64,000 nt of DNA, taken from contig NC_086254.1 in NCBI RefSeq assembly GCF_021018805.1, positions 22,495,300-22,559,299 on the forward strand, written 5' to 3'. The position numbers were made by a program, and so were the translations under genes. Below the pieces are notes generated by a model, which worked only from the letters and a program-made list of their open reading frames with translations, ran no database searches and was not told the DNA's origin. Numbering within the stretch: the stretch's first letter is position 1; each line of letters starts with the position of its first letter. This DNA comes from Prinia subflava (taxonomy: Eukaryota > Chordata > Aves > Passeriformes > Cisticolidae). Shown one piece after another: positions 1 to 21,900 of this stretch.

Positions 1-212
1 AGAGTGTGGTGGTGGCAGTGGACAGGTACTGAGAGGGTGCTTAGACTAGAAGAGATGCATGTACTGCTGCCAAGGAGCAAGAATGCCAGAGGTGCAGAGT
101 TCATGGCATGCAGGGCTGTGGGGCACCTCCAGATGACCTTTTGCTGCGGCGCTGAGCTGCGAGCGGCTCCTGCGGGTGCGCAGCTGCAGCTCAGCTCCTC
201 TGCTTGTTGCAG

Positions 213-9503
<9,291 letters not shown>

Positions 9504-11944
9504 GGCCTCACAGCCCCCGTGCGTGGGGCTGTGTCCAGAGATGGACTGAATGGACGGCAAAACGGGACCGGGAGTGTCGCCACAGGAGCAAGCTGTTCTC
9601 ACCACAGCGGCATTTGGGAACGAGGAAAATGATCCTGTTCTGCCCATCCTACAGCAGTGTCAGCAGTTTTATTTGAATTATTGCGTACAGAGTCAGTACA
9701 GTAGGTGTGCAGTCTCTTGGTTTCAATGCTAATCATTTGTATGATCCAGTATGTCTCTTCTGGTCTTTTATCCACCGCTCAGTCTTTCATCCCAGCTAGA
9801 GCTGATGAATCAGCTGGACCTCTCCACACAAGTTATGCCCCTTGGAACTAATGACTGTGCTTGTGTAGCCTTGTGGTGTTGGCACGTGTTCATAATGAAC
9901 TCGGCTGTGGTGGCCGGGGACCACCCGAGATCCCTCTGGGTTTTCCTCTGTGTCCAGGGCCAGGCCAGGCAGGGCACTGGGCTGTTGGACGGCCTGTAGG
10001 ATATTTGGAGAAGGTTTTCCTCCTATTTAGCAAATGACTGATTTTTTTTTTTTAAACATCAGTACTGTATCTTCTGAGACTTGTTTTTAGTTTTATGGAA
10101 GATTTTACATCCGGAGCAACAACAGCATCTACTCCTTTAGCTTAGGCTTGAGTTAAAGGCATTTAAGAAAAAGAAAAGACTTTCCTTTTTGTTTCATACA
10201 TTGGCAGATCATGGGCAGAGCATACACAGAACATCAAAAACAAGGCTCAGAACAAATGAAGCCACCTTTTTTACCCTTGAATATAATGTATTTACCAGTA
10301 ATCGTGACTGCTTAGCAAAAAGTCCAGTCCTTAACAAGTTTGTCACATTTATTGCAGATCTTGTCATTTTGTGCAAATGATTTTTGTTCTCAACTCTTAG
10401 TTCCTAGAGGCATCTAAAAAACCCTGGATTTCCAAAAAACTGCTCTAGCAAAATTAAACAAGTTCATTTATGTGCTCTAAGTTACAATTCTGTACTGTGA
10501 AGGCTGTGAAGCATCATGTGACATGACACCACAGCTTTGCTTGCCCGAGTTTTCTTTCTTTCCTTGAAATGCAAGTTTCTGTGACAATGTTTCCATGATA
10601 GAATGCTGTCTTGACCTTTGAAATGATTTTAAATTTCAAGTTTCAAGGCTTCTCTAAACCAGGAAAGTATGGCAGGATGGGAGGAGAGGCTCCACTTCCT
10701 AAAAGAATGCAAAGTGTTATATTCACTGCTGCGCTATCCAGAGTAGCAAACTTAAAATATTAACAGTATTTAAAGAAAAAACAAACCAAGAAACAGCAAC
10801 AACAACCTGCCTACTTGAATGGAACTAAGTATATAACATTATTTTGTTTTTTGAGTTGAGTTTCCTGGCAGGGTGGCCTCAGGTGTGGTTGTCTTGGATA
10901 TGCTGCTCTGAGCTGCTGGGAATGCACTTTGGGGTTTTTTTGGTTGTTCTTTGGGGCTTGTTGTTGTTTATCTGTTTGTTTTTTGTGATCTTTTTCCAAA
11001 GGGTTTTCATGGTGCTCCTCAATACATCAGTTTGTCCTGTGTAAGCATGGTTTGGAAAAGGTTTTACAGTCAGTAGGAGTGACTAAGCTTTCACAATTTA
11101 TTTTTACTTTTTATTTTTAACCAAAGAAAAGTAAGCGGTGGTTGTGGCTCTTTGACTTTTAAATGCCCATTAGGTTAAATCTCTATACTGCTATTTAGTA
11201 GAAGGGAGTGAATGGCTACACTATAGGAGAAGACTGAAAATAAGCAATGCTGGTATTTAACTTGCTGCATTTGAAATATCCTTTTGTGTTGCATCTCATG
11301 CAGCTGCTCATTCCCTGGGAATGTCACTGCATCGGGGACTGCAGAAAATGAAGTATTTATTTTAATTCTATTTAAATCTGTAATAATATGCTGTTCCTTT
11401 TCTTCTGGTGGTAGGTAGTCCTAAGGAAAATATTTGAACCGTTATCTTTCAGATTTGGAATGTGTCACTGCCTCATGGAATGTGTTCCCTCATGTCCCAG
11501 CAGACACACCTGGCCCAGCTGCATGTTCCTCTGTGTGTCACAGGTTTGAAAGCCCTGCAGTCATGTCTTGAAAAAAGTCTCAGTTTTGAGGTCTTAAATG
11601 ACTTCACAGTTGCTTCATGGGCTTTCTTTGCTGTAAGGGGCAGCATTTGTACTCTGCACATAGGATAGGGATGTTTAATCCATGCTTCCCTTCAGCCTTT
11701 GGTCTGAAGCTGTTCTTTTCCTTAAGAAAAGCTTTTGTTGTATTTATACCAGTTGGAAACTGTTGAAGTTGGGTATGTGATATCCAACCATCCCAGGCTG
11801 TGCAGGGCACGCAGGAGGTGGCCTGGGGTGCGACTGCATTTTCAGAGGCTGACCCTGCCCTGTTCCTGCAGGCCGTGTCCCCATGGCAGCAATAACCCGG
11901 TGTGTCCAGGCTCTGCACAGCACTTGGTGGTTTTCCTCGGTCTG

Positions 11945-12018
11945 TCGGTCGGTCAGTCAGTCCCTCAGTCAGTCAGTCCCTCAGTCAGTCAGTCCCTCAG
12001 TCAGTCCCTCAGTCCGTC
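11945..12018 (+). repeat. Simple tandem repeat, CAGT/CAGTCCCT units
   Basis: A run of CAGTCAGTCCCTCAGT-type units with a 4-bp core and a longer 12-16-bp higher-order period. It lies in the presumed ARFGEF2 3'UTR immediately before the GC minisatellite. Confidence 0.9.
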
Positions 12019-12039
12019 CCCCGCGGTCCTGGCGGTGCT

Positions 12040-12500
12040 GGCGGTGCTCCCCGGGCCGGGCTGGCTGTGCCGTGGGGCTGGCGGTGCTCCCAGGCGGGCT
12101 GGCGGTGCTCCCCGGGCCGGGCTGGCTGTGCCGTGGGGCTGGCGGTGCTCCCCGGGCGGGCTGGCTGTGCCGTGGGGCTGGCGGTGCCCCGGGCCGGGCT
12201 GGCGGTGCTCCCCGGGCCGGGCTGGCGGTGCTCCCCGGGCCGGGCTGGCGGTGCTCCCCGGGCCGGGCTGGCGGTGCCCCGGGCCGGGCTGGCGGTGCCC
12301 CGGGCCGGGCTGGCGGTGCTCCCCGGGCCGGGCTGGCGGTGCCCCGGGCCGGGCTGGCGGTGCTCCCCGGGCCGGGCTGGCGGTGCCCCGGGCCGGGCTG
12401 GCGGTGCTCCCCGGCCGGGCTGGCGGTGCCGTGGGGCTGGCGGTGCCCCGGGCCGGGCTGGCGGTGCTCCCCGGGCCGGGCTGGCGGTGCCGCGGGGCTG
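12040..12500 (+). repeat. GC-rich minisatellite (GGCTGGCGGTGCTCCCCGGG-type unit) in the ARFGEF2 3'UTR
   Basis: About 22 copies of a 17-23-bp unit alternating between GCTGGCGGTGCTCCCCGGGCCG, GCTGGCGGTGCCCCGGGCCGG and a GCCGTGGGGCTGGCG variant. Short and long variants are interleaved, as expected from unequal exchange. If the UTR reaches 13127 the repeat is present in mature ARFGEF2 mRNA as a structured GC block. Confidence 0.95.
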
Positions 12501-13126
12501 TGCACGGACAGCCCCTCTCGGCCGGGGGCAGCAGCGGGAGCCGCGGCTCCTCTGCCCGGGATGGAGAAGCACCGGAGACTCGGTGTTGTTCCCGGGGGAA
12601 GGCAGGGGCAGAGGATGCTACCGAGGAAAACCCTAAACCCTCCCTTTTGTGGTGATTAAAACCTCCCTTCGTGTTGTTTCTCTCGTGTCTTACCGTCCAG
12701 GAGAAGGTTGGGTGTTTGCTATCCAGATCTGGTACCTCACATTCTAACCTGTAAACAGAACAATCTAAACCGTGTCCACTACTGCAACCCACACCTCCCA
12801 GACATCAGCTCAGTCTTACTACTACAGAGAAAGATTAAAATTTATAACTTTATCAAAAGGGCATCTCCCTTTAATCTGTAACTTCAGTTTGTTCAGCACC
12901 TTTGTTTAAAATGTATGTTTCACGTATTTAAAATGCCTGAGTTTTAATATCTCTGTATTAAGTGCATTTACTATCAATAATTTAAAAACCATTCCTTGCC
13001 AATGGATGTATAGAGTTCTGAGAGAATACCAAAATTATATAATATGAAAAATTATGTAAAGTTTTCTACATGAAAATACGATGTATAATAGTTATACTAT
13101 TCCATGCTTTAATCAAGTGATAAATC

Positions 13127-13132
13127 AATAAA
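13127..13132 (+). terminator. ARFGEF2: Probable ARFGEF2 poly(A) signal AATAAA
   Basis: AATAAA in an AT-rich stretch, followed within 20-30 bp by T/GT-rich sequence (AGTGTTGCTTTTTTGCTC), a usual cleavage-site context. It is the last such signal before the CSE1L CpG island, about 0.6 kb upstream of CSE1L exon 1. Confidence 0.65.
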
Positions 13133-13285
13133 GTTTTACGAAGTGTTGCTTTTTTGCTCAGGTGGTTCATTAAGCGGCTCCGAGGCTTCGGCGCCACTCG
13201 GGCTCCTCTGCGGGGCTGGGGGAGTTCCGGATCGTGTTTTATACCCCCGCACGCTCGGTGCTCGTCGCTGCTGCGCCGCGGGGCC

Positions 13286-13387
13286 GGGCCCGCTCCCTTC
13301 GCAGTGCAGGGGCTCCGGCCGGGCCCGCTCCCTTCGCAGTGCAGGGGCTCCGGCCGGGCCCGCTCCCTTCGCAGTGCAGGGGCTCCG
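13286..13387 (+). repeat. 35-bp tandem repeat upstream of the CSE1L promoter
   Basis: Nearly three perfect copies, starting at 13286, 13321 and 13356. The unit begins GGGCCCGCTCCCTTCGCAGT and ends GGGGCTCCGGCC. The identity of the copies implies recent duplication. Further degenerate GTTCCGGGG-containing GC repeats continue to about 13525. Confidence 0.95.
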
Positions 13388-13559
13388 CTCGCCCCCGCTC
13401 CGGGCCCCGCCGCCCCGGCCTGGCTCGCCGCCGTTCCGGGGTTCCGCGCGCCCCCGCTCCGGGGTTCCGGCCGGGCAGCGCCGCCCCCGTTCCGGGGTTC
13501 CGCGCGCCCCCGTTCCGGGGCGGGGCGAGGCCGCCCCGCTACGCGAGGGCCGCGGGGCC

Positions 13560-13735
13560 CTGTGGGAAGGGCCCGGCCATTGGCGGCCGCGCAGGGAGCG
13601 CGGCGCGGATTGGCTGCGAGCGGCGCGCCCGGGGCCGATGCGCCCGCTGATTGGGCGGGAGGCAGCGCGTTGTGACCGCCCCGCGCGATGCGGTCACGGA
13701 GTCGCCGCCGCGCCCTCGCCCGGCGGTTTGAATGT
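13560..13735 (+). promoter_or_regulatory. CSE1L: CSE1L core promoter: three inverted CCAAT boxes and a CHR-like TTTGAA
   Basis: Inverted CCAAT motifs (ATTGG) lie at 13579-13583, 13609-13613 and 13650-13654, spaced 30 and 41 bp. The third abuts a GC box (GGGCGGG). A TTTGAA at 13727-13732 directly follows GGCGG (13722-13726) and lies near the likely transcription start. Multiple NF-Y sites upstream of a CHR are typical of promoters repressed by DREAM in G0/G1 and active in G2/M, which suits a proliferation-linked export factor. The whole region (about 13150-14560) is a CpG island with no TATA box. Two more ATTGG motifs, 41 bp apart, follow in intron 1 at 13967 and 14008. Confidence 0.65.
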
Positions 13736-13791
13736 GAAGTGCAGCCGGAGCGCTCGGAGCCGCCGCCGCCGCCGCCGGGGGGAGCCGCCAG
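13730..13791 (+). other. CSE1L: CSE1L non-coding exon 1 (5' end uncertain)
   Basis: GC-rich sequence with a CCG-repeat run ends at a strong donor, CAG|GTAAGG (exon end 13791). Its partner acceptor is the exon carrying the initiator ATG at 15918. The transcription start cannot be read exactly. It is placed just after the CHR-like element by analogy with CCAAT/CHR promoters. Confidence 0.6.
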
Positions 13792-15917
13792 GTAAGGCCG
13801 GGACGCGCTGTCCCGCACGGCGATGGGGCTGCGGCGGGCCCGTGCATCGGCGGCCCCGCGGCCGCCCGCGCGCCAACTCCGCGCCGCGCTCGGCACTGGG
13901 CCCGCGGCGCGGCCACAGGCGCAGCGCACCATGCTGGGCCCTTCCGCCCGCCTCTCGCGGCCCGCGATTGGTCCGAGGCCGCTGAGCCTGCACGGCCCGC
14001 GTCCCTCATTGGCTGCGGCCGCTGCCTGTCCGGGTCGTCGATGGGGAGGGGGACCGAGTTAGTCTGAGGGTTCAGGGGCCGCTCGGGATCTCGCCCAGCC
14101 CCGGCCCTGCCGCCCCCTCACGGCCCGGCCCGGCCCGGCCCAGCCCCGGGCCGTCTCTGCGGGGCCGCCGCAGCCGGCAGAGCGGAGCAGGCGTGGTCCA
14201 GCGGCGGGACGGACGGAGCAGCCCCGACGCTTCCGCGGGTGAACGGCCTGGCGGGCCGCGGGCGGGCGCGGGCCGGTCCCCGCCGGAGAGTCGCGGCCGC
14301 TCCGGCACGGCCTTGCCCCGGCTCGGCGGGAGCGGCCGGGTGCAGGGCCGGTCCCGCCGCCCCCGGCGCTGTGGGGAAGCGGGAAGTGGCCCTGGGGATG
14401 CTCGGAGCACTGCCGGGATGGCTGTCCCGGTCAGAGCTCCTCCCGAGCGCTCCTCGGCCCGTGCTGTGAGGGATGCGCTGTGCGGAGCGCTCCGGTCCCA
14501 GCCCCGGGGCGCGGGCGCGTTCTGCCTGGGCTTGGGTCTCTTCTCCCTGAGTGGTCTGCATTCATTTGACTAAAGTGATGTACTAAGCACGCTTTATGGG
14601 CTTTCTGAGGCCTCTTCTGCGGGCACTTGCTGCAACACAACACAAAACATCAGCGAAAGTACCACCAGTGTTTTTTATACTGGGAAACAAACATGAAGAG
14701 CTAGAGGAGGAGAAGGAAATAAGCATATGTCGGTAACAGGTCAAAATATGTTGGTGGCTGTGAGTTGGTGAACAAGACTACGGACAAGTAAACCCCAAAA
14801 GCAAAGGGATACATGGGAGGCAGGACTCTTCAGGTAGATTTTTACTTCTTGCAACATATGTTAGGATCTGATTTGCTTATTAACATGCATTTAATTGAAG
14901 AGGATACTGCTGCTATGTTCTTAAATTATATAGATGCCATAGCTGACATAAAAATTGTGTCATTAAAGCTCACTGTCTTTGCAAGCCTGCTTATACAAAA
15001 CTGTTTTTCTTGCACTGGTGATCAGCACGAAACGACTATAAAACGGGACAGGTAAACTTCAGTCAATTTTACTAAACAGAATCTCCAGTGAAAAAATGGA
15101 AACCTTTGCTTCCTCATAACCTTTGTAGGAAATGAACTGTGCTGCTGGTGGTGGGAAGGACGGCAGGATTGATGATGATATCCAGAGGAACATCTCCATT
15201 AAAGCACATCTTATTGTCAGTGTTGCTGTAATTTTAGTTATTCCAATGCAAGCTGTGAAGTAAATCTATAACTGTGGTACAGATAAGAATATGTGTGGCA
15301 GGATTACAAGAGAGGAGCAGTATGGACTTACTGCACAGAGTTATTCTGTAAAAGATACTGCATCTAAATTAACTCCCACCCTAGTCTGAGCTAATTTTAC
15401 AGGGAGGACAAACTGTCTGGCTTTGCACAGTCTTTTGTCTCTTTTTTAAGAAAGTATTTTCTTTTGAGATTTTTCTTTAATAGGGAGTATTTGATTTTTT
15501 GAAAAAGCCTCGACTCTTCCACACACTTTGAGTTGTTTTATTTACAATTATGTAGGGCAGGACTGTTCAGCTATTTCACTCAGGAGCAGTTTCTGGGGCT
15601 GGCAGCAGAGCAAAAGCAGAACCAAGTTCCTGTTGTCCTGAAAGGACAAGAGATGATGTTTTGGCTGTACCTGGTTCATGTCTGCTGGAAGTGTGAGCCT
15701 TTTCTGGAGCTGGAGGTCTGTGAACCAGACCCTGGCAGTTACCTGTGGCTTGAGAGGGGGAACGTTTGCTGTGCCTGGTGCAGCCTGGTAGGGACTGTGC
15801 TTGTGAGGCGTTGTCAGAAAGAGCTGATGTTGCTCCTGTGGGATCTGCTTTTACATGGGCAGCTTTAGGAAAGCTTTTCTGATCTCTGGTTTTAACAAAA
15901 CTACTTGTGGGTTTTAG
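13792..15917 (+). other. CSE1L: CSE1L intron 1
   Basis: The first 750 bp continue the CpG island, and the long open frames on both strands there are compositional. The rest (14560-15917) is ordinary AT-rich intron. I see no additional gene, snoRNA or recognisable transposable element in it. Confidence 0.7.
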
Positions 15918-15928
15918 GTTCTGCCAAA

Positions 15929-18900
15929 ATGGAGCTCAGTGATGCCAACTTACAAACTTTAACCGAATATCTAAAGAAAACACTAGATCCAGATCCTGCT
16001 ATAAGGCGTCCTGGTAAGTGATTCTCATGATGGAGAACAAAATAATTCTGTTTCTTTTTGGCTCTTCTGTCTCTGTGTAGCAAACTTCTATGGATATTTT
16101 TGCAGTAACTTCTTAGTTATTAAGTTATTAATTTAAGTTCTCAATATCCTTTCAAAATGAAACCCCAAAAGAAACTAATGAAGGATGGATATAAATATAA
16201 ATGATTTTGTCTGCTTTTTGTGATTTTGTTTTTCTCTATTCTTGCCCTTTTTTCTTTTTTTGCACTGTTGTTATTTAAAGCAGTACTGCTGTTCACAACA
16301 AGCCAGGATTTACTTCTCCTGGGTTGTGGCCTTTCCAAGGGTGAGGAGGCAGCACTGCCCCATCCTGCTGGGGATCCCAGAGCTGCTGTTGGCAGCAGGA
16401 GCCTTGAGGCCAGCAAAGCTGCTGTGATACTTTAGTCAGACACGCTCCTGTGAAGCCCTGGGAGTGTTTGTGTTGGGTATTTCAAGCTTGAGAAATCGCA
16501 GGATTCCCTCAGAGAAAGCAGCTCAGCCTTTGCTGACCGCAGTGTGTTCTCTTACAGCGGAAAAGTTCCTGGAGTCCGTGGAGGGAAGCCAGAACTACCC
16601 ACTGTTACTGCTAACACTGCTGGAGAAATCACAGGAAAATGTCATCAAAGTCTGTGCGTCTGTGACGTTCAAGAATTACATTAAAAGGAACTGGAGAATT
16701 GTAGGTATCCTAGTGAGGAACTGTGCTGAGAACTAGTCATCCTTTTAAGGTACAATAGGCAGATCCACGTCCCACCCTTGGTTTCATCTGTGAACCCACT
16801 GAGGGAGTGGGTTCAAGGTGCTGTTTGGTGTGGTGGAGGAGACTTGGTTAAATGTGGGAATTTTATTGCCATGTGCACCCACCCTCACTGCTGCTCAGTT
16901 ACTGACCTGAAAAGTTACCCTTAGGGAAGGACAAAAAAACTTCTTCTAAGTTTTACAGAAGGACATTATTTCTTTCAGCTTTTTTCAGATACTGCTGTTC
17001 CAGATTGGTTGAAGGCAGTGTCTCTAACAGGTCTGCTTCTTAGATTCTTCAGCATTGTAGTAGTTACACAAATCAATATAAACAGTTGGTTTCTGAAATG
17101 CCGATCATCTCTCATTGCCTAGAGAATGCTGGTATACCCATAACTTAATTATTATTTTCATTTTAGGTTGAGGATGAACCAAACAAAATTTGTGAATCGG
17201 ACAGAATAGCCATTAAAGCCAACATAGTGCCCTTGATGCTTAGCAGCCCAGAACAAATTCAAAAGCAGGTAATATGTCTTTCCTGGTTGTATCCATGAAA
17301 CTTTGGGAATATTCTAAGCATCTCTAGAGGCTGTGGTTATTGGCAGAACTCAGTTCCCTTACCGTGAGCTCATGCTGATCCAAATAACTTCCAGAATATT
17401 GTTACAGATATTTCTACCTACTTCAACATTTTTTAAAGATAATTGCTGTGTAATCTTATAGCTAAGTTCTAACATTAGGCAGTTAAACAGCAACTCTAGA
17501 AAGTGAGACTGTGTGAACTTCAGGTGAGATTTTTGTATTTGTGTGGAAAGCAGTAGGTATTTAACTCAGTGAGGGATTTTCCGGGATGTTTGCAGCAGCT
17601 GGCACCACTGCTGTGTGCTGTGCTGTGACAGTTCCGTTCCCTTTGCAGCTGAGCGATGCCATCAGCATCATCGGGCGCGAGGACTTCCCGCAGAAGTGGC
17701 CGGACCTGCTGACAGAGATGGTGAATCGCTTCCAGAGCGGGGACTTCCACGTCATCAACGGCGTCCTGCGCACCGCGCACTCGCTCTTCAAAAGGTACTG
17801 CAGAGCAGGGGCCTGGTGTCACTGCCAGGCTTCATTTCGGACATTTGCAAAGCCTACAGCTGGGACTTCCACAGACACCTTTGAAGTAGTTATCAAACTG
17901 TACACCTTGCATGGTTTTGAACCATGTTGTTTAATTCTTCTTTACTTGACAGTGTTTGTTTCAAGGTCTGGCACAAGATAAAATTCTGTGTGAATTAATC
18001 TGGTAATAAATGTGAAGACTATTCTGTTTTTCATGTGTTTCTCTCTTACTTGTCAGGTACCGCCATGAGTTTAAGTCAAATGAATTATGGACAGAGATCA
18101 AGCTTGTTCTTGATGCCTTTGCTTTACCCTTAACAAATCTCTTTAAGGTATTTCTTGTTGAATCATTTCTAAAACAAGTTTAATGTTCTGAATTGCTTGC
18201 TGTGGATACCTGTAAAGTTAAAGCTCAAGAATTGTTGTTCAAAACTGTTTAAGGGGTTCAAATTCAAGTAATGAAATGAGACTTAAGATTGATAAGAGGA
18301 TGAAAAAGAACTGTATTTTTTTGTTTTTAAAAAAAAAATTCCGTGACACTTTTCAATATTTTTTGTTGGTGTGGGTTTTGTACTTGACAATCTTGCATCT
18401 TTTTCTAGGCAACTATTGAACTTTGCAGCACACATGCAAATGATGCCAGTGCCCTGAAGGTTCTCTTTTCTTCTCTCATTCTAATTGCGAAGCTGTTCTA
18501 CAGTTTAAATTTTCAGGTGAATTCCTTTTTCTTGGGGTAGTTTCACTTGGTTCTGAAGAAGCTGTGATTATAGAACTCATTTGAGGCAGCCTTTAAGGCC
18601 ATGCCTTATGGCAAAAAGAAAAATCACTGGTGCATCTGCTGGAGTCAAAGCACAGTAAGGAAGGGTCATTGAAGACATTGCCTTGGTCCTGTGTAAGCAA
18701 GTTCAGGAGTGTGTGAGCTGGCATTGCCCCAGGGCAGTGCTGTGTGGGGCCTCTGAGAGGGAGCTGGGAGAGGAAGGGGTCTGAGGCCTGAGTTCACTGG
18801 CCCTTGGTGAGTGTCTGTGCTGGCAGGAGCTGGGCCCTGTACCTGCAGCTCTGTGGCCTGCAGCAGCAGTTCTGGGAGCAGTGGGAGGCTCTGGGTTTGG

Positions 18901-21900
18901 AACCAGATCTACATTTGGACATTTCTAAATGTGCTGTGTGGGAAATGGTCAAAAGCTCCCTTGCTGGCATTTATTTAGTGTCTCTAGATGAAAGTCTGTG
19001 AAATGTGATTGTGCCTGGATTCCCTGGGCTGTTCTTCCCTAGGGGGCAAAAGAACAGGCTGGAGTTAAAAAAGGCTTGTGCTCTCTTGTTCTGAGAGTGA
19101 GAGGTGATAAGACTCATTCATGAAAATGTGAGCTGTTTAGAGTCTAAGCAACTGGTTTATTTGGAACTAGTTGTACTGCAGGGCTCTGCCAGAACAGTTT
19201 TTGTTTGGGAGGAGGAAGGGGCACTGTTTCAGTTTGAGGATTGTTTTCCACAGGTTATTGTCCCTCAGTAGAATAAGGTGAATGCACCACTTCCAGTGTA
19301 GGTGTGATGTCTAAGCAGTGTATTCATAAATTGAAATGTAGATTTATGCTTTTCCTTCACAGGATCTTCCTGAGTTTTTTGAAGATAACATGGAAACATG
19401 GATGACAAACTTCCACAGCCTTTTAACTTTAGATAATAAACTCTTGCAGACTGATGTAAGTACCACATAAACCACCTGGTTTGCATCTGTAGGGGAGAGG
19501 GTGGACTGACAACGTAGGTCTAATTCTGAACAGTGCAGTGATTTTTTGTGGGGCAAACAAAGCAGTGAAATGACTGTAAGAAAATGGAGTTTAAGAGCAA
19601 TTGCTCTGCTATCTAAGGAATTTGAGGTTCAGTTCTTCAAGTTGTATGACAGTTACAGGTATACCCAGCTGTGCACAGAAATCAAATTACCAATACCAAT
19701 ACTCACTGAGTTGATTCTTTCAAGAACAGCTGCTGAAGGTACCTGGCCATTAGCATCACAGGGCTCAGGTTTTCTGTACCTTTCATGGTTCATGCACCGT
19801 GTTCTAGAAACAGGGTGTCTTAAAGAACTTGAAACAATTGAACATAGAGGGCAGGATATCTCTTAAGTACTTCAGCATTTGGTGTCTTGGTCTAGTTAAA
19901 GAATCAGTAATTTCACTGGTGAAAGCTGATACCAGGTCAGGAAAGCTCCAGTTATTTTGTGTGTGTGTTTTCTGCATTTAAAGTGCTGATGTCTTCCAGA
20001 TACAGCACAATAGTTTGCCACTTGATGGAGCCAAACCCGCTATAAACGTCTTGACAACACATAGAGAGGCATATTAAGTGTATGTTGAGCTCTGATTACC
20101 CTGCTGCTAAAAGGAGCTTTGCTGCTCTTTTGTCTCGTGTCTCTGGGCTGCCCCCAGCACCAGCAGTGCAGCTGAACTGGGACAGGCAGTGAAGCTGAAA
20201 GGTGGGGTGGAGGGAAGAGGGGCAGACAGAGCTGGGGTGGTGTTTGGTTGTTTTTAATTCCAGCTCAACTTCCCAGTTCACACTGTGGTTCCACAGAGGG
20301 GAAGGGGAGGGAACTTCTACAACTACTCCAATTAAAGAATCATGTAGTGGCTTCTAAGCATATTTTCAATGCCTTGTGTTGTCTTTTTCGTTTTACATTT
20401 GTTAAATTAATTTTGTGTGAACGATTGTGTCTGTTTTCAAGTGCACAATACCTTGATTTGAAATACAGTATCTAATGTGTATCTAACATGTAGTATCTAA
20501 ATGGTAACTTGAAGAGCAGTTTGGGTACAGATCAGCAAAATTCAGTAGTTCTAGGGACACGAGAGGCATTTCTTTCACCTGTTTAGGACATGGTGAAACG
20601 GTGATGTGAATATTTAACTTAAATATGTTGACACTTCTAATGTTTAAGTAGTGTTGAATTTTGGATGTTTAAGTTCTTAGTTTTGTTTTATGTGAGGATG
20701 AAGAGGAAGCTGGATTACTTGAGCTCTTGAAGTCACAAATTTGTGATAATGCTGCTTTATATGCTCAAAAATATGATGAAGAATTCCAGCCCTACCTGCC
20801 ACGTTTTGTAACAGCAATCTGGAATCTGTTAGTCACAACAGGCCAGGAAGTGAAGTATGACTTGGTGAGTTGCTAAAATCTGATCTTGTCAAATTTAACA
20901 ATAAATCATAAATGGATTGGTCATGCTAATGTTTGTGTTCTGTTTGTGGTGCTGTAGCTGGTCAGTAATGCAATCCAGTTTCTGGCCTCAGTTTGTGAGA
21001 GACCACATTACAAGCATCTGTTTGAAGACCAGAATACATTGACAAGCATCTGTGAAAAAGTTATTGTTCCCAATATGGAATTTAGAGGTAACTATTTGAG
21101 ACTTCAATTTTGAAAAACACAACAAAAATCTAACTAATTATCGTGACGTTGCTTTGCAGAGCTAAGAACTGAGGATTCCCTCTTGTGTACCTTAGTGCTA
21201 GATTCAAACACAAGTTTGAATTCAAACACAAGATTGCTGTCCTGTGGGCTTTGTAGAATTGTATCAATATAACTAAATTTTCATGTTGAAATCCCAGCGG
21301 AGGAAGTCTAGGTCATGTGCCACCAATAAATTTCTACAATTAAAGTGAGTATCTGAATAATTCAAGGAGCCTAAATCAGGCCTACCAAATTGCAGTGTTT
21401 AGTTCTCCAGGTTTTGGTGGCTCATATTGATCCTGCATTTAAAATGCAGTGAAAATCCATTGCAGTGAAAGGAAGCTTCTCTCTCTTAAGTCTGGTAGAC
21501 TCTGAAAGCCTCTTCAAATACACCTGGTGCTGAATAGGTGTTAAAGGTTTTTCTTTGAATCAATACATCAGCCTGTGGTATGAGAGACTGATCTGTGGGA
21601 CAGAAGCTAAACAAGAGTAGACTGGCTGGATATTTCTTGTTAATGAATGTTATAGAAAGGTCCTTGGATAAAATAGCAAGTTCATAATGATACACCCTTT
21701 TACCATGAAAAACAGAGACTTCAGTACTTCAACTTCCATGTATTTTACATTTTCAGCGGCTGATGAAGAAGCATTTGAAGATAATTCTGAAGAGTATATA
21801 AGAAGGGATTTGGAAGGATCTGGTAATCTACAGATTTATATACTAAGAATACTTGGTCTTTAAATATAGCCCTAAAGAGCTGAAGCAATTTACTGAAGCT

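Larger units (their letters stand above)
9504..13150 (+). other. ARFGEF2: ARFGEF2 3'UTR (inferred extent)
   Basis: From the stop codon at 9501-9503 to the first convincing AATAAA at 13127 there is no splice-compatible coding exon and no recognisable protein. The stretch is AT-rich vertebrate 3'UTR-like sequence, interrupted by a CAGTC-type tract at 11945 and a GC minisatellite at 12040-12500. A 3.6 kb UTR fits my memory that mammalian ARFGEF2 has a UTR of several kb. A shorter alternative end cannot be excluded, since an ATTAAA lies near 12654. Confidence 0.6.

Noticed and set aside
151..195. 10-bp inverted repeat (GCTGAGCTGC/GCAGCTCAGC) before the first ARFGEF2 exon
   Set aside because: Low-complexity AGCT-rich sequence with a 25-nt loop. 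Not clearly above chance.
11735..12792. Open frames of 174-306 codons around the 12-kb minisatellite
   Set aside because: Same explanation as the other arrays, and they lie in the ARFGEF2 3'UTR.
13066..14561. Open frames up to 288 codons around the CSE1L promoter
   Set aside because: CpG-island composition. The true CSE1L start is in the exon at 15918, with a conserved N-terminus.
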